Below the pieces are notes generated by a model, which was not told where the DNA came from, did no database searches, and saw nothing but the letters and a program-made list of their open reading frames with translations. The position numbers and the translations under genes are program-made. A stretch of DNA of 64,000 nucleotides from NCBI GenBank assembly GCA_026018925.1, contig JAKSZU010000008.1, forward strand, positions 10,581,626 through 10,645,625, written 5' to 3'. Position 1 is the stretch's first letter, and each line of letters opens with the position of its first letter. This document shows positions 44,601-51,493 of the stretch, piece by piece. The stretch comes from Tupaia tana. Taxonomy: Eukaryota; Chordata; Mammalia; Scandentia; Tupaiidae.

Positions 44601-46082
44601 AAATAATTCTTTTAAAAAATAAAGTGCATAGAGTAATAATTATTTGTAAATAGGGCTTTTTGGGGGTGTCTTGATCCAGTTTTGAAGTGTTGGCTAGAGG
44701 CTGGTCAGTTCTTCTTGAGTAGCTGATTAAGTGGACATGTCCAACTACTTTCTCTGATTGAGCGTTCACACTCTCGGCTATTATGTATCCACCTTGTCAC
44801 CCCAGGGCCAGGAACCTGGCAACCAGGAACAGCCTATATGCCCCAGAGCCCCTTGAAATGATGGTAATTAGCCAATTGTAGGCCTTCTTTTTGTGCTTTC
44901 TTTCTTCCTTTAACACAGTAAAGGCACTTGATCACCATCCTCCTCTTCCTCTGCCTCAGATTGAACCTGGTGCTTCCCTTAGTGATCTGCATACTCTGTT
45001 GTATTCTTCCAAGAGGCCATAGTGTAGCAGAATTGTAAAACTCAATCCTGTTTCTCTCTCTTGATCTGTCTGGCCTCATCCCACCTTGCCCAAGGTAATA
45101 TGGTTAAAACACTACTCAGTTTACCCACTGTTGTTTGAGTACATGGTAACTACACAATAAATGATAGCTATTATCATTAGAATTTCAATATTTAGTGTGA
45201 TGTTAGAACAAATATCAGTAGCTTAAGTCTATGAGGAAATGCAGTCTAAAACTATGCTAACTTCTACGTACTATTCCAGACTCTTTATTCCCTAGGTTCA
45301 TTATGAAAATGGATTTGCATTAGACTCACACAATTTAGAAAGTTAAGTTAAAGCTGGATATGATCTTGAAGATCTCTTGGTTTAAACTTTTCATTTTTCA
45401 GATAAAGTGGCGTGAAGATAGAGAGGGCAAGTAACTTAGTAAAAAATTGCACAATCAGTGAGCAGCTAAGCCAGGACCAGGCCCAGTTCTTAATGACTCT
45501 TGATGGGCACTGAATCACCAAGATAAAACAGTGGTGCAACAGTGGGCTTGGAGACCTGCCAAACTATCATGGGCAATATTTTATGTTATGCTCCTTTTGG
45601 GAGGTTACGAAGTAGGGTTTTTGACATGCAGAATCAAGCAGGCTATACATAGAAATCTTGGAGAGAAATTAATAAAAAAATTCTCTCCTCTCTTTGTGAA
45701 AGTGCATATGAGATTAAATATTTTACTTGGACATAGAAGCAAAGAACTCCATTGAGCTTACCTTATCAGCGACTCTGTAGATATCTTCTCTGTTGCTACA
45801 GTCACACTTATAGGCAAATACTTTCACATGGCCCTTTCCTTTGGCCAGTCTACATGTCTCCATATTGCCTTCTTCATTAATGTCCCATAGGACCAAAGTG
45901 GCTCCAAGACTAGCAAAATGCATGGCCAATAGCCTCCCAAGTCCACTTCCAGATCCTGTTATAAGTACAGTCTCTCCAGCAACATTCTTTTTTCTCTTGG
46001 GAATGATTTTGTAAGACAAAGATTCTAAAAAGTAATATAGAAATTTTCCCAAAAATTTTGAGGTGTCTATAATAACATCCAT
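14493..46082 (-). CDS. SDR16C6: SDR16C6-type retinol/short-chain dehydrogenase, six coding exons, 316 aa
   Basis: Join of minus-strand exons 46082-45762, 32458-32327, 24910-24811, 24357-24213, 16732-16607 and 14619-14493. All five introns are GT-AG, every junction keeps the frame, and the sum is 316 codons plus TAG. Visible SDR features: an N-terminal hydrophobic stretch (about residues 9-28, probable membrane anchor); TGxxxGxG cofactor motif at 42-49; Asp67 after the second beta strand, which favours NAD(H); NNAG at 120-123; Asn145; Ser173; and YxxxK at Tyr186-Lys190, giving the full N-S-Y-K tetrad. Family knowledge: SDR16C5/C6 enzymes oxidise retinol to retinaldehyde at the endoplasmic reticulum or lipid droplets. 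The length equals what I recall for rodent SDR16C6 (316) rather than SDR16C5 (309), and the last about 40 residues differ from SDR16C5. SDR16C6 is a pseudogene in humans as I remember it; here nothing is broken. The C5/C6 choice is inference; the SDR16C assignment is firm. Confidence 0.9.
14935..15048. mobile_element. hAT-Charlie-type fragment, probable
   Basis: ctctggagagtagggccctgg... ccccaggtgcacctgaggttgagaatc resembles one end of short MER5/MER20-type elements. Confidence 0.4.
15275..15533 (-). repeat. SINE-A
   Basis: Reverse copy inserted in an old repeat; tcagggac on the left and ccagggac on the right are the probable duplication. Confidence 0.88.
15541..15660 (+). repeat. Ancient repeat, paralogous to 13806-13925
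   Basis: See the partner copy. This one is more A/T-rich and interrupted upstream by the SINE-A at 15275. Confidence 0.5.
15780..15890 (+). repeat. MIR-like fragment
   Basis: Contains ctctttgagcctcagattcc and cgcacagtaagcactctataa, typical of the MIR core and 3' end. Confidence 0.55.
16008..16188 (+). repeat. SINE-C
   Basis: Head gggccagcaggtggcttgg; it keeps a short gagcatatgtgccctatagc segment before the (AAT)n tail, intermediate between B and C layouts. Duplication aatattttcctgg / aatatttttctgg. Confidence 0.9.
16264..16351. mobile_element. Mariner-like palindromic MITE
   Basis: About 80-90 bp imperfect palindrome (cattgggaaagttatggcat... atgcatcatgacttttccaacc). A sister copy lies at 29346-29432. 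Confidence 0.6.
16607..16732 (-). CDS. SDR16C6: SDR16C6 coding exon 5 (residues 233-275)
   Basis: 126 bp, acceptor TTATTCCAG|G, donor AAACA|GTAAGT. The frame fixed by exon 4 gives an open stretch with [11 protein letters not shown] and IPKF, matching the substrate-lid region of SDR16C enzymes. A longer open frame on the same strand here is a different frame and not the coding one. Confidence 0.9.
17498..17541. repeat. Poly(T) tract of 44
   Basis: Uninterrupted T run preceded by TTC repeats. On the minus strand it would be the poly(A) side of the L1 that follows. Confidence 0.9.
17545..19990 (-). mobile_element. Old L1, 3' half of ORF2, heavily decayed
   Basis: Reverse-strand matches to the L1 ORF2 C-terminal half in order (for example tttatccatttgtcacttgatgg, attccttatgtattctgaatac). 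No intact frame. A SINE-B at 19631-19905 interrupts it and L1 sequence resumes after it. Confidence 0.8.
19631..19905 (+). repeat. SINE-B
   Basis: Complete from ggccagcagatggcatag to gggcaaaagccgctacc; inserted in the old L1. Confidence 0.88.
21222..21485 (-). repeat. SINE-A with 14-bp target duplication
   Basis: tctactcattgacc at 21208-21221 and 21486-21499, exact. Confidence 0.95.
23119..23390 (-). repeat. SINE-A, young-looking
   Basis: Close to the consensus, with many CpGs kept. ctgaag flanks both sides. Confidence 0.92.
24213..24357 (-). CDS. SDR16C6: SDR16C6 coding exon 4 (residues 185-233)
   Basis: 145 bp, acceptor TCATTTCAG|AT, donor CCAA|GTAAGT. Carries the catalytic YSASK (Tyr186-Lys190) and the [18 protein letters not shown] stretch, a signature of the SDR16C group. 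It ends two bases into the Lys233 codon. Confidence 0.95.
24811..24910 (-). CDS. SDR16C6: SDR16C6 coding exon 3 (residues 152-184)
   Basis: 100 bp, acceptor TATCTTCCAG|ACT, donor TAGCAG|GTGAGT. Encodes the KAFLPAM helix and the [12 protein letters not shown] strand with catalytic Ser173. It ends one base into the Asp185 codon, completed by exon 4. The intron to exon 4 is only 453 bp. Confidence 0.93.
25124..25666 (-). mobile_element. L1 3' end with two tandem 3'-UTR-like units
   Basis: tgattaattttt stands on both sides (about 25118 and 25670), so this is one insertion. Read on the minus strand it starts with a short GC-rich segment (25666-25590), then a unit ending in poly(A) at about 25350, then a second related unit (about 25340-25143) ending in A-rich sequence. 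Both units share gataatgtatatggtaat-like sequence with the half-LINE 3' ends at 735 and 55045. No coding sequence. Confidence 0.65.
25702..25910 (+). repeat. SINE-B with target duplication
   Basis: ggggctagcaggtggcatac head; duplication aaagtacactac / aaagtagactac. Confidence 0.9.
25930..27770. other. Intron 2 sequence, mostly unassigned
   Basis: A/T-rich and non-coding in appearance except for the possible retrocopy at 27145-27410. No splice-bounded exon with SDR similarity is seen. Confidence 0.4.
27145..27410 (+). pseudogene. Possible decayed coding fragment, unidentified
   Basis: One plus frame reads with protein-like composition for about 90 codons and only two stops (TGA near 27200 and near 27340), including [18 protein letters not shown] do not recognise the family. 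The longer minus-strand open frame over the same place looks less protein-like. It could be chance. Confidence 0.25.
27774..28034 (-). repeat. SINE-A
   Basis: Reverse copy ending cgccatctgctggtccc, directly followed by a tandem duplication. Confidence 0.88.
28037..28120. repeat. 42-bp tandem duplication
   Basis: Two adjacent A/T-rich units, 28037-28078 and 28079-28120, differing only near the end; recent by appearance. Confidence 0.92.
28336..28602 (-). repeat. SINE-A with target duplication
   Basis: gttatcactgtttt at 28322-28335 and 28603-28616, exact; CpG-rich body. Confidence 0.95.
28620..29340. other. Intron 2 sequence, nothing recognised
   Basis: A/T-rich; no frame, repeat or exon assigned. 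Confidence 0.4.
29346..29432. mobile_element. Mariner-like palindromic MITE
   Basis: ttaggttgtcagaaaagtca at one end and tgactttctcgacaacccaa at the other, near-perfect inverted repeats around a short loop; TA at the outer ends. Confidence 0.7.
29664..29694 (+). repeat. Poly(A) tract of 31
   Basis: A-only run; the upstream sequence is not recognised as a known retroelement. Confidence 0.85.
29698..29848. mobile_element. Palindromic MITE-like element
   Basis: gggagtcttcacaaagttcatggg at the left, ttccacaaacttagttgagatcc at the right, internal accaaaataaact. Confidence 0.6.
30561..30830 (+). repeat. SINE-A with target duplication
   Basis: ttccacgtgga before the head and atccacgtgga after the poly(A). 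Confidence 0.93.
30835..31110 (-). mobile_element. Old L1 3' fragment
   Basis: Reverse L1 ORF2-end sequence (atttcacttagtatgtcttctag, ctttatccattcatctattaacg). Confidence 0.7.
31140..31320 (-). repeat. MIR-like fragment
   Basis: ataagagaactgaggcccaaag and caaggtcatgtgactggtaaatg are the reverse MIR core. Confidence 0.65.
31514..31765 (+). repeat. SINE-A with target duplication
   Basis: aagattgctataat precedes the head and follows the tail. Confidence 0.95.
32327..32458 (-). CDS. SDR16C6: SDR16C6 coding exon 2 (residues 108-151)
   Basis: 132 bp, exactly 44 codons, acceptor ..GACCAG|GTT and donor CTGG|GTAAAT, phase 0 on both sides. It carries NNAG (120-123) and the active-site Asn145 in SFLVNAL. 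From memory the family usually has an acidic residue where Leu143 stands, and the following residues also look diverged, so this exon is the least family-like part of the protein. No frame damage. Confidence 0.92.
32665..32945 (-). repeat. SINE-A with a 50-nt poly(A) tail, beside exon 2
   Basis: gactactgtcttt at 32652-32664 and 32946-32958. The tail includes 50 consecutive T (32675-32724) on the plus strand, a sign of youth. It sits in intron 1, about 200 bp from the exon 2 acceptor, in gene orientation. Confidence 0.95.
33150..33269 (+). repeat. Inverted-repeat arm 1, left part (split by the provirus)
   Basis: Reverse complement of about 42190-42315 with roughly 80% identity by eye (gaagagaatattat, ttgggaat, attattaacct shared). 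Confidence 0.75.
33270..33702 (+). repeat. 5' LTR of the provirus
   Basis: 433 bp, TGAAGGGCC... to ...GGGTACAACA. Contains a caaataaaaaccc TATA/poly(A)-like box at about 33537 and attaaa at about 33625. Confidence 0.93.
33705..33722 (+). other. Primer-binding site, tRNA-Pro type
   Basis: Two bases after the LTR. One mismatch from the tRNA-Pro complement used by gammaretroviruses. Confidence 0.9.
34091..34153 (+). pseudogene. gag: gag matrix start, truncated
   Basis: An ATG followed by a Gly codon (myristoylation position), then a gammaretroviral-like start of about 20 codons ending at TGA 34151-34153. Homology stops there and LTR-like sequence of another element follows. Confidence 0.65.
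34180..34355 (+). repeat. 3' part of a second, different LTR inside the provirus
   Basis: R-U5-like: two AATAAA at 34290 and 34300, then ...gattataaca ending at 34355, followed after two bases by a second primer-binding-site-like sequence. It is not similar to the outer LTRs. Confidence 0.6.
34358..34375 (+). other. Second primer-binding-site-like sequence, tRNA-Thr type
   Basis: tagaggccccagtgagat fits the complement of a tRNA-Thr 3' end with about two mismatches, in the standard position after CA-TT. Confidence 0.55.
34655..35195 (+). repeat. Degenerate 16-20 bp repeats in the proviral leader
   Basis: The phrase gggtttgagtccctg and variants (gggttagagtccctgac, gggttcgagtcccc) recur at least nine times at irregular spacing. 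No long frame crosses it. Confidence 0.8.
36361..36393. repeat. (TA)n microsatellite
   Basis: About 16 TA units within A/T-rich proviral interior of unknown origin (35500-37150). Confidence 0.92.
37174..37437 (+). repeat. SINE-A, first of two at one target
   Basis: aaaaattgggcctaca stands before it (37158-37173) and after it (37438-37453). Confidence 0.95.
37454..37713 (+). repeat. SINE-A, second of two at one target
   Basis: Starts right after the second copy of the target; a third copy (aaaaattggacctaca) follows at 37714-37729. It differs from its neighbour at many positions. Confidence 0.95.
38260..38400 (+). pseudogene. gag: gag nucleocapsid remnant (two zinc-knuckle relics)
   Basis: Cys-Phe-Gln-Cys-Gly...His spacing at about 38284-38314, broken by a frame change before the last Cys, and a second Cys-Pro-Gln-Cys-Gly at about 38360-38376 followed by a TAG. 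Non-functional. Confidence 0.55.
38510..38590 (+). pseudogene. pro: Retroviral protease N-terminal remnant
   Basis: A short frame starting PQVTLKV resembles the start of a gammaretroviral protease. The Asp-Thr-Gly active site is not found downstream, so only the beginning survives. Confidence 0.45.
38590..39838 (+). other. Proviral interior, unassigned
   Basis: No polymerase or envelope frame recognised; a big deletion between protease and the 3' LTR is likely. Several A-runs. Confidence 0.5.
39838..39851 (+). other. Polypurine tract
   Basis: gggaaagggggaaa directly before the TG of the 3' LTR, the expected plus-strand primer. Confidence 0.88.
39852..40275 (+). repeat. 3' LTR of the provirus
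   Basis: 424 bp, TGAATGGCT... to ...GGGTACAACA, followed by taat. Lacks an 8-9 bp stretch present in the 5' LTR (about 33313-33321). Confidence 0.93.
40276..40445 (+). repeat. Inverted-repeat arm 1, right part
   Basis: Reverse complement of about 41995-42190 (for example ggtaaaaagagcttttgtgtg against cacacaaaagctctttttacc). Confidence 0.8.
40450..41090. other. Intron 1 sequence, nothing recognised
   Basis: Between the inverted-repeat arm and a SINE; no gene or clear repeat. Confidence 0.4.
41096..41352 (-). repeat. SINE-B with target duplication
   Basis: gaggccaactttt before and gaggctaactttt after. Confidence 0.92.
41382..41650 (+). repeat. SINE-B
   Basis: agggccagcaggtggtgaag head, poly(A) of more than 25; aaagaagga on both sides. 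Confidence 0.9.
41885..42000 (-). repeat. MIR-like fragment
   Basis: cagattctgagaaattaag and cttgccccaagactcatagc, the reverse MIR core. Confidence 0.5.
41995..42315 (-). repeat. Inverted-repeat arm 2, uninterrupted
   Basis: Reverse complement of 33150-33269 plus 40276-40445 without the provirus and with a single copy of the target (around 42188). Contains a local duplication at 42020-42088. Confidence 0.8.
42020..42088. repeat. 34-35 bp tandem duplication in arm 2
   Basis: tttggat..cacacaaaagctc...accaaat occurs twice in a row (42020-42053 and 42054-42088); arm 1 has it once. Confidence 0.85.
42375..42637 (-). repeat. SINE-A
   Basis: Reverse copy, somewhat diverged, ending tcatctgctagtccca. 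Confidence 0.88.
42826..43068 (-). repeat. SINE-A, internally shortened
   Basis: Reverse copy lacking about 20 bp of the CA/CG-rich mid-body (gatcttcatggcacgcatg). Confidence 0.88.
43205..43438 (-). repeat. SINE-D
   Basis: Reverse copy: (GA)n, body, ending atgtggctccagtatcatgc...ccccactgcctgtgcca. Confidence 0.6.
43500..43680 (+). repeat. MIR-like fragment
   Basis: gggctttgatgctaggtgatgg... tcttcaggaacaacatggagac... gattgtatatgataatgc fits the MIR order. Confidence 0.5.
44115..44335 (+). repeat. MIR
   Basis: Clear MIR order: ctttggctccagagtgcctgg, atcactagttttgtgatcttggg, tttcctcacttgtaaag, tataaagtgcttagaata. Confidence 0.8.
44335..44620 (+). repeat. SINE-C with expanded CT tract, inserted in MIR
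   Basis: ggccagcagatggtgtggtg head; CT-rich part (44420-44545) much longer than in other copies. Duplication ataaagtgcttagaata / ataaagtgcatagagta. Confidence 0.9.
45370..45500 (-). repeat. MIR-like fragment
   Basis: tttcagataaagtggcgtgaag and gagggcaagtaacttagtaaaaaattgcacaatcagtgagc. Confidence 0.6.
45762..46082 (-). CDS. SDR16C6: SDR16C6 coding exon 1 (residues 1-107)
   Basis: Begins at an ATG in a strong Kozak context (aaccATGG) and ends GATAAG|GTAAGC, a near-consensus donor, on a codon boundary. It encodes the hydrophobic N-terminus, a basic KRKKN patch and the dinucleotide-binding TGSGSGLG motif. Just upstream, a pyrimidine tract followed by TTATTAG at about 46107 looks like a splice acceptor. 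The ATG therefore probably sits 23 nt into an exon, and an untranslated first exon should lie further right. Confidence 0.93.
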
Positions 46083-46104
46083 GGTTGACTGACGAAAGGA
46101 ATGT

Positions 46105-46125
46105 CCTAATAAGAAAAAAGATAAC
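46105..46125 (-). promoter_or_regulatory. Candidate splice acceptor 5' of the SDR16C6 start codon
   Basis: On the minus strand a T/C tract runs into TTATTAG|GACATTCC, followed 23 nt later by the start ATG. This fits an intron inside the 5' UTR. The promoter and first exon were not located. Confidence 0.5.
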
Positions 46126-46559
46126 CAAAAAATGTATTACATTATATCAACCATTATATCCCACATGAAGTATTTAGTACAAGAAAGTTTACCTTTGAGA
46201 TACTAATTTTCCAAAATATGCAATTAGGCAACAGTTACCAAAAAGCCAGATTTTTAAACTATGTGAATAATGATCATGAGAATATTTTACTTAAGAATCT
46301 TCCAAATGTACAACGCACTTCCTTATATGTAAAATAATTTGACCCATAGGTCATAAATGACTAGGACAACTTTTCAGTTAAAGATATAAAGTCTTTGAGC
46401 CTTGACGTGCCCGGTGTTACGTGACTAGGAAACCATGACTTTGTATTTCTATTATATAAGGACACTTGATGATCGTATATCAAATAGAAATGTGCGTTTC
46501 ATTAGACAGATATTCAATACATGATATTATAATAGAAATACGACCTTTACACATTTTCA

Positions 46560-46975
46560 CCAATCCCCACAACATCTCTCTGACAGAGACAAGCTTGGTA
46601 TAAGTATTACTATTTTATTAGAGGATAAAGTCAACAAATATTGAGTAGTTTTTTGTTTTCCTTTAGGTTTTTGCCATAGGGAGAGTACATTCACCAGAGA
46701 TAGAGGGACAAAGAGACAGTGAGAGGGAAGGTAAGAAATCACCCCTCCTCCCAGAGAGTGGCCATGCCACAATCCCTTTCCATCCCCTTGCTGGGATTTT
46801 GGGCACACACACACACACACACACACACACCTGGTGTGATTATCAAGCCACCAGGTCCAGGACTTAAACCACGGTAGACCATGTGGGAGTCCAGTGCCTT
46901 AATAACCATGCCACCTGCTGACCCCAATATTGAGTAGCTTTATTCAAATTCACACAGTTAGCTAATAAAATTGAT
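46560..46975 (-). repeat. MIR-like fragment split by SINE-B
   Basis: MIR-like tattttattagaggataaag, then after the SINE attcaaattcacacagttagc. Confidence 0.55.
46652..46924 (-). repeat. SINE-B with internal (CA)n
   Basis: Duplication atattgagtag on both sides; the mid-body has expanded to a (CA)n run at 46806-46830. Lies about 0.5 kb upstream of the first coding exon. Confidence 0.92.
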
Positions 46976-47199
46976 GACATTAAGATAAAGGCTAGAGGTC
47001 TCCCAAATTGTAATCCAAGCCTTTACCTTTATAGGTTTTTCTTGGAGCTAACATGTCCTTTTGCCAGAGCCACCCTTATTTTATTTAAAAATAAAAAAGG
47101 GGTATTTTTGTGTTTGGTGAAATTTCTTCAATTTTGGTAATCATATCTTGTTATACTTGAACATTCTTACCTAATCATTTCATAAAGAAATTAGACATA

Positions 47200-47472
47200 G
47201 GAACCAGCAGTTGGCATAATGGCTGTGTCGCTGGAGTCCCATGTAGTTGACTGTGATTCGAGTCCCAGACCCGGTGGCTTAAACTCACACCGGGTGCGTG
47301 TACATGTGCACAATATCCTGAGAGGAGAATGGAGGAGAAGGGATTGCGGCGTGGCCATCCCCCTGTGTGTGTGGGGGGGTGATTTCTCACTTTCTGTCTT
47401 TCTGTCTCTGTCTTTCTGGTGAGCACATGCGTCCTATAGCAAAAACCTCTCCAAAAAAAAAAGGAAAAAGAA
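47200..47472 (+). repeat. SINE-A with target duplication
   Basis: aaattagacata before the head, aaattagacaaa after the A-rich tail. Confidence 0.93.
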
Positions 47473-47564
47473 AAATTAGACAAAGCCCACAAAAAACAGA
47501 TCAGAGCTGTTTGAGGAAATAGGAACTACTACCTCTACACCATCACCACCTCCACTATCATCAT

Positions 47565-47790
47565 GTCAACAGTACATTATTAATACTCTTTCCACATATC
47601 AGGCACAAATTCAAAATTGCTCAGTATGCATCAAGTCATTTAACTTTCAGGAGGGCTGTCTGTTTTACAGTTGAGAATAGAGTCGCTATGAGGCTAGGCA
47701 AACCAGTCTGTAGTCACAGAGAGTGGGAATGGAATTTGAACCCACACAGTGACTTCATTACCTAAATTCTTAAATCTAAGTAGTATATTT
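47565..47790 (-). repeat. MIR/L2-like fragment
   Basis: cagttgagaatagagtcgc, tagtcacagagagtgggaatgg, ttgaacccacacagtgac: reverse MIR-type motif order. Confidence 0.6.
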
Positions 47791-47799
47791 TTCCTCTTC

Positions 47800-49085
47800 C
47801 CCACTCCCAAAATAAAAAGTCTGTTGAAAAGTATTGTCTTTATATGACTTGTCATTTTAAATCAGTCAGGAATTAACATTTCAGATGACCCAGAGCCTAG
47901 GTGAGGATGATGAAGAACCCAGGCTATGTTCATCTCCCTATCAGCTCTGATCTGCTCCAAATTCTCACTGAGATAAGACAGAATATTATAGCCAGAGAAC
48001 TTTGGTGATATTTATGTGGGTTTCAGAAGGAAAGAGAAATCCCCAGGAAAGCATCTGGTCCTTCTTTGCATCCTGTGAATATTTTCTGAGCACAGATTAG
48101 GCATAAAGTACTAGATATTCAGTTTAAAGATGCTAAGTTATGGCCCTACTCTTGAGGAGCACAGATTCTGATTCTGGAGCCTGGGAAGCAGGCACAGGTT
48201 GCAGAATGACCGTGGGTGTGTGGTCCCAGGATTGCATGATAGAGTCTAGCACTTAGAAGAGGAGTGAAGAAAAATGGGCAGGGAGAATTATATTTGAGTT
48301 TTACCTAGAAGGCTGCCTTAGAGACAGAGCAAAGAAAGGGCAAAGATCCCTTCCATTAACTTCACTGAATTTATTGAGACTACTAACGATATTCCAAAAG
48401 GTATTGTACCTGGAGAGCTTTAGAGATTTCCACTTAACTTAGTATTCACTGAGAGCTAATGCAGAGTTCAAGATTATGAATGGGGAAAGAAATCAAGCTA
48501 CAAAAAATTTACTCTCTTCTCCAAGCTTACGGACTTTTCTTTTTTCCCCCCTTTGGTTCAAGTATACTCCTGGCAACATGTATATTACAATGGTGGAAGG
48601 AAGCCATATTTTATCTTCTATTAAAAACAAATACAGGTAAATGCAGAAGGCATTCTGGGCCATTGGATTTCTATGTAGAGAACAGGAGAGGATTAGGCCT
48701 TTCCTTACATCTTTTCTTTTTCTTCTTCTTTTTCTTTTTTTGTATAAGAAAGTTTACTCTTAAGGCAAATGTATTTTTTATCTTGAAACAAATTAAAGTG
48801 GCTTACTATTAACATAATTAAATTTCAGCACATATTGTTATGTTTTGGGATCACTCCAAGGATGAAAGTTTTGACATTTATCTAATTATTCACTGTTTAA
48901 ATGCTCCTTGAACTCAGAAACCATACTCTCAGACTACTGAAAGCATTCAATAATTTTGGAACAAAAGATTAAATGTGGATCCTGATGTAGGAAGTGTTGA
49001 CCAGAGAAGACAATTGCTTACCAATGGATCTTATGGCAGTTGTGGCAAATGGTCAGTCAGAAAAAAAATCAGAAAGTTTATATGT
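47800..49085. other. 5' flank of SDR16C6, nothing recognised
   Basis: Non-repetitive, with a CT-rich run at 48712-48740. Could hold the untranslated first exon and promoter, but no TATA or CpG island stands out. Confidence 0.35.
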
Positions 49086-49089
49086 GAGC

Positions 49090-49275
49090 AAGCGTTCATC
49101 AAGTACTGTGTGCTTACCAGGACTTATTTTATTTAATCCTTAAAATATCCCAATGGGGTAGGGATGCGGCCCAGGTAAGGATATAACTCACCAAGGGCTA
49201 CTGTATGGAAAGTAGAAGTGAGATGTGAGCCCAGACTCTCTGATTCCAGGACTCCTGTGCTCCTGACTACTGCAC
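49090..49275 (-). repeat. MIR/L2-like fragment
   Basis: caagtactgtgtgcttacc, tttaatccttaaaatatccc, tgtgagcccagactctctgattcc. Confidence 0.6.
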
Positions 49276-49829
49276 ATGTAACTTTTCTGAATAGCTTTCC
49301 AAAACACTGGACTTTGAGTTACATGGACCTTCTTTCATTTTTCCAGCACAGAGAGCTTTGTGTTACAGGCTGATCTGAGAATGAACTATGTAGCAGTGGT
49401 CCATTACACAAGTCACACAGCACAGGTGGAGCAGATTCGCCTTTGGAGACGTGGATTCAGCTGCTGGCCCTACTATCTGCAGTTGAATGCATTGGGCCAG
49501 TTTTGCCTTTCTGATTCTCTGTTTATCTATCTGGGAAGTGAGTGTCATATCTACTCCCCAGGAATGTGATGGCAATACACATTGAAATAACAAAAATAGT
49601 AAAGATTTTGTAAATTGTAAAATGCCACACAAATGCTAGTTTTTATCACTTGCTCAACAGAGTCTTCAATGATCACACTGAGCTTGCAGCCAGGCATCCA
49701 TAAGAATATCCAACACCAAGATATGGGAAGGTTGTCTGCACTTTTAGGTGTATTGCCTCAACTATGAGATTGCTGAGGAGAGCTTGGAAGAGGAATCTGC
49801 ACAGGAGTTAACCTACAGAGTTAACCTGC

Positions 49830-50455
49830 TCTAGTCTATTCTGTTGCTAACAACAGAAATACCTGAGTCTGAGTGAATTATAGAAAGAGGTTTATTTGGC
49901 TCACAATTTGCAGGTCCACAATCCAGGGGCTGCATCAGATGAGAATCTCCTTGCTGGTGGGTATCAGGGCAAGACAGAGCAGGGCAAGAACAAGTGCAGA
50001 GCATAATGTATCTGTCACATTCCTTCTCCTGATAAACTCCCTAGGATGGAATCACAGATGCCCCACCTTAATGTCTTATCACTTCCCAAAGGCTCCACCC
50101 TTCAAAACCATAATCAGATTAAGTCTCATCTTTTAAAAAAAGTTTATTTTTTCCATGAGTGAGAGAGATAAAGAGAGACAGATAGAGATAGAGGAAGAGA
50201 GACAGTATCTCCAACAAGGTCTTGACACTATGATCCATCGCCAGCTTCAGCCAGTTGGGAGCAGGGGCACACCTGCACCCAGCCTACTCAGGGAAGTCTC
50301 CAGGCACAAACTGAGAACTTCCCATGGGAAGTAACTTCACAGAGCATCACGTTCTACCATAGCACTGCCATCTGGCACCCAAGTCTCGATACCTTCACCA
50401 TAAGCCAAATTCTAACACATGAATTTTTGGAAGCACAAATTCAAACCATAGCAGT
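49830..50455 (-). repeat. MaLR-type LTR, reverse, split by a SINE-D
   Basis: Starts tctattctgttgctaacaac.. gaggtttatttggctcacaa and ends attcaaaccatagc, typical of reverse MST/MLT LTRs. Confidence 0.7.
50128..50380 (-). repeat. SINE-D with target duplication
   Basis: aagtctc at 50121-50127 and 50381-50387, with MaLR sequence on both sides. This proves SINE-D is a discrete insertion of about 250 bp. Confidence 0.8.
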
Positions 50456-50459
50456 GACA

Positions 50460-51480
50460 TTCCCCATGTTGGCTGTTGGTCAGAGGAGGAGAAGGTCAAA
50501 ACTCCAAAACATGAATGTTCATGTGCAAGTGCCCTGGCACACATGCACTCTCCCTCTGTCCTCTCGGCTTTCTCCTCTGTCCTTTCACCACCTGTTCCTC
50601 TCAGCCCACCAAAAGCCATAAAGATAAATGAAAACTACTAGAAAAGAAGAACAAAGAGATTCATGCCCCTAATAAGGAACTATACTAAATGGTGCTCAGA
50701 GAATCTGGTTCTCAACAGAAAGTACCTACTGTGTCTGCTTGAGTGGCCAAGGAACCTATTCAAACCTGCAGAAACGTCGCACTTGAGTGGCTCAGATGTC
50801 CTTATAGGAGCTGAAGTGAAGTCTCTTGCTAACAGCTAGGGCTTGTCCTTAAATGACTTTGGTTTTACTTTGCCCTCCTACGACTTTCCGTATCTGTCTG
50901 GATGCCAGAATAAGGAGTGTCTGTTCATTGTGAGGACTTGCTTATGCTTCACCCATATTTTGGTTAGAGCAATAGATGACACATACCCTGTATTTCTAAA
51001 TCCCATGCTGGCTGGAGTAGAGCATGGCCTATGAAGGCTCATATTTCAAGTATTTATGGGTGTAGTAAATTATCATTATCATCAGCACTCCTGTAGGGAT
51101 CCCCAAAATTTGTTTCCACACTGAGAACACAAAGTCTTCCTTATTTCAGTTAAGAAAATGTGGATTACAGGGGCTGGATTATCTAACCAATTCGATGGTT
51201 AGAGTACATTACTTTCTCTGAAATTGTATTATGAAAATTTTCTAACACAGAAAACTTGAGGAAATGGTACATAAGTGCTCTAAGGACTCATACCTAAATC
51301 AAATAATTGGACCAAATACTTGTTTTATCTCTCCTTCTCTCTCTCTGTAGCTGCGCCATTTGATAAGTTGTAGATAGAACAGTAGTGTCTTCCGAGTACT
51401 CAGCATTCATCTCTCAAGAAGCATCTATATATAGAATCCATTCAAATTACTAGACCTAATAAAATTAATATCAGTTCCAT
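50460..51480. other. Intergenic, nothing recognised
   Basis: No gene, exon or clear repeat. Confidence 0.35.
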
Positions 51481-51493
51481 ACTGCTATCTACT

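Noticed and set aside
14493-46082. Assignment to SDR16C5 or HSD17B11/13
   Set aside because: Total length 316 and the C-terminal 40 residues do not fit SDR16C5 as I remember it; the [17 protein letters not shown] region excludes the HSD17B11/13 branch. C5 is not fully excluded without an alignment.
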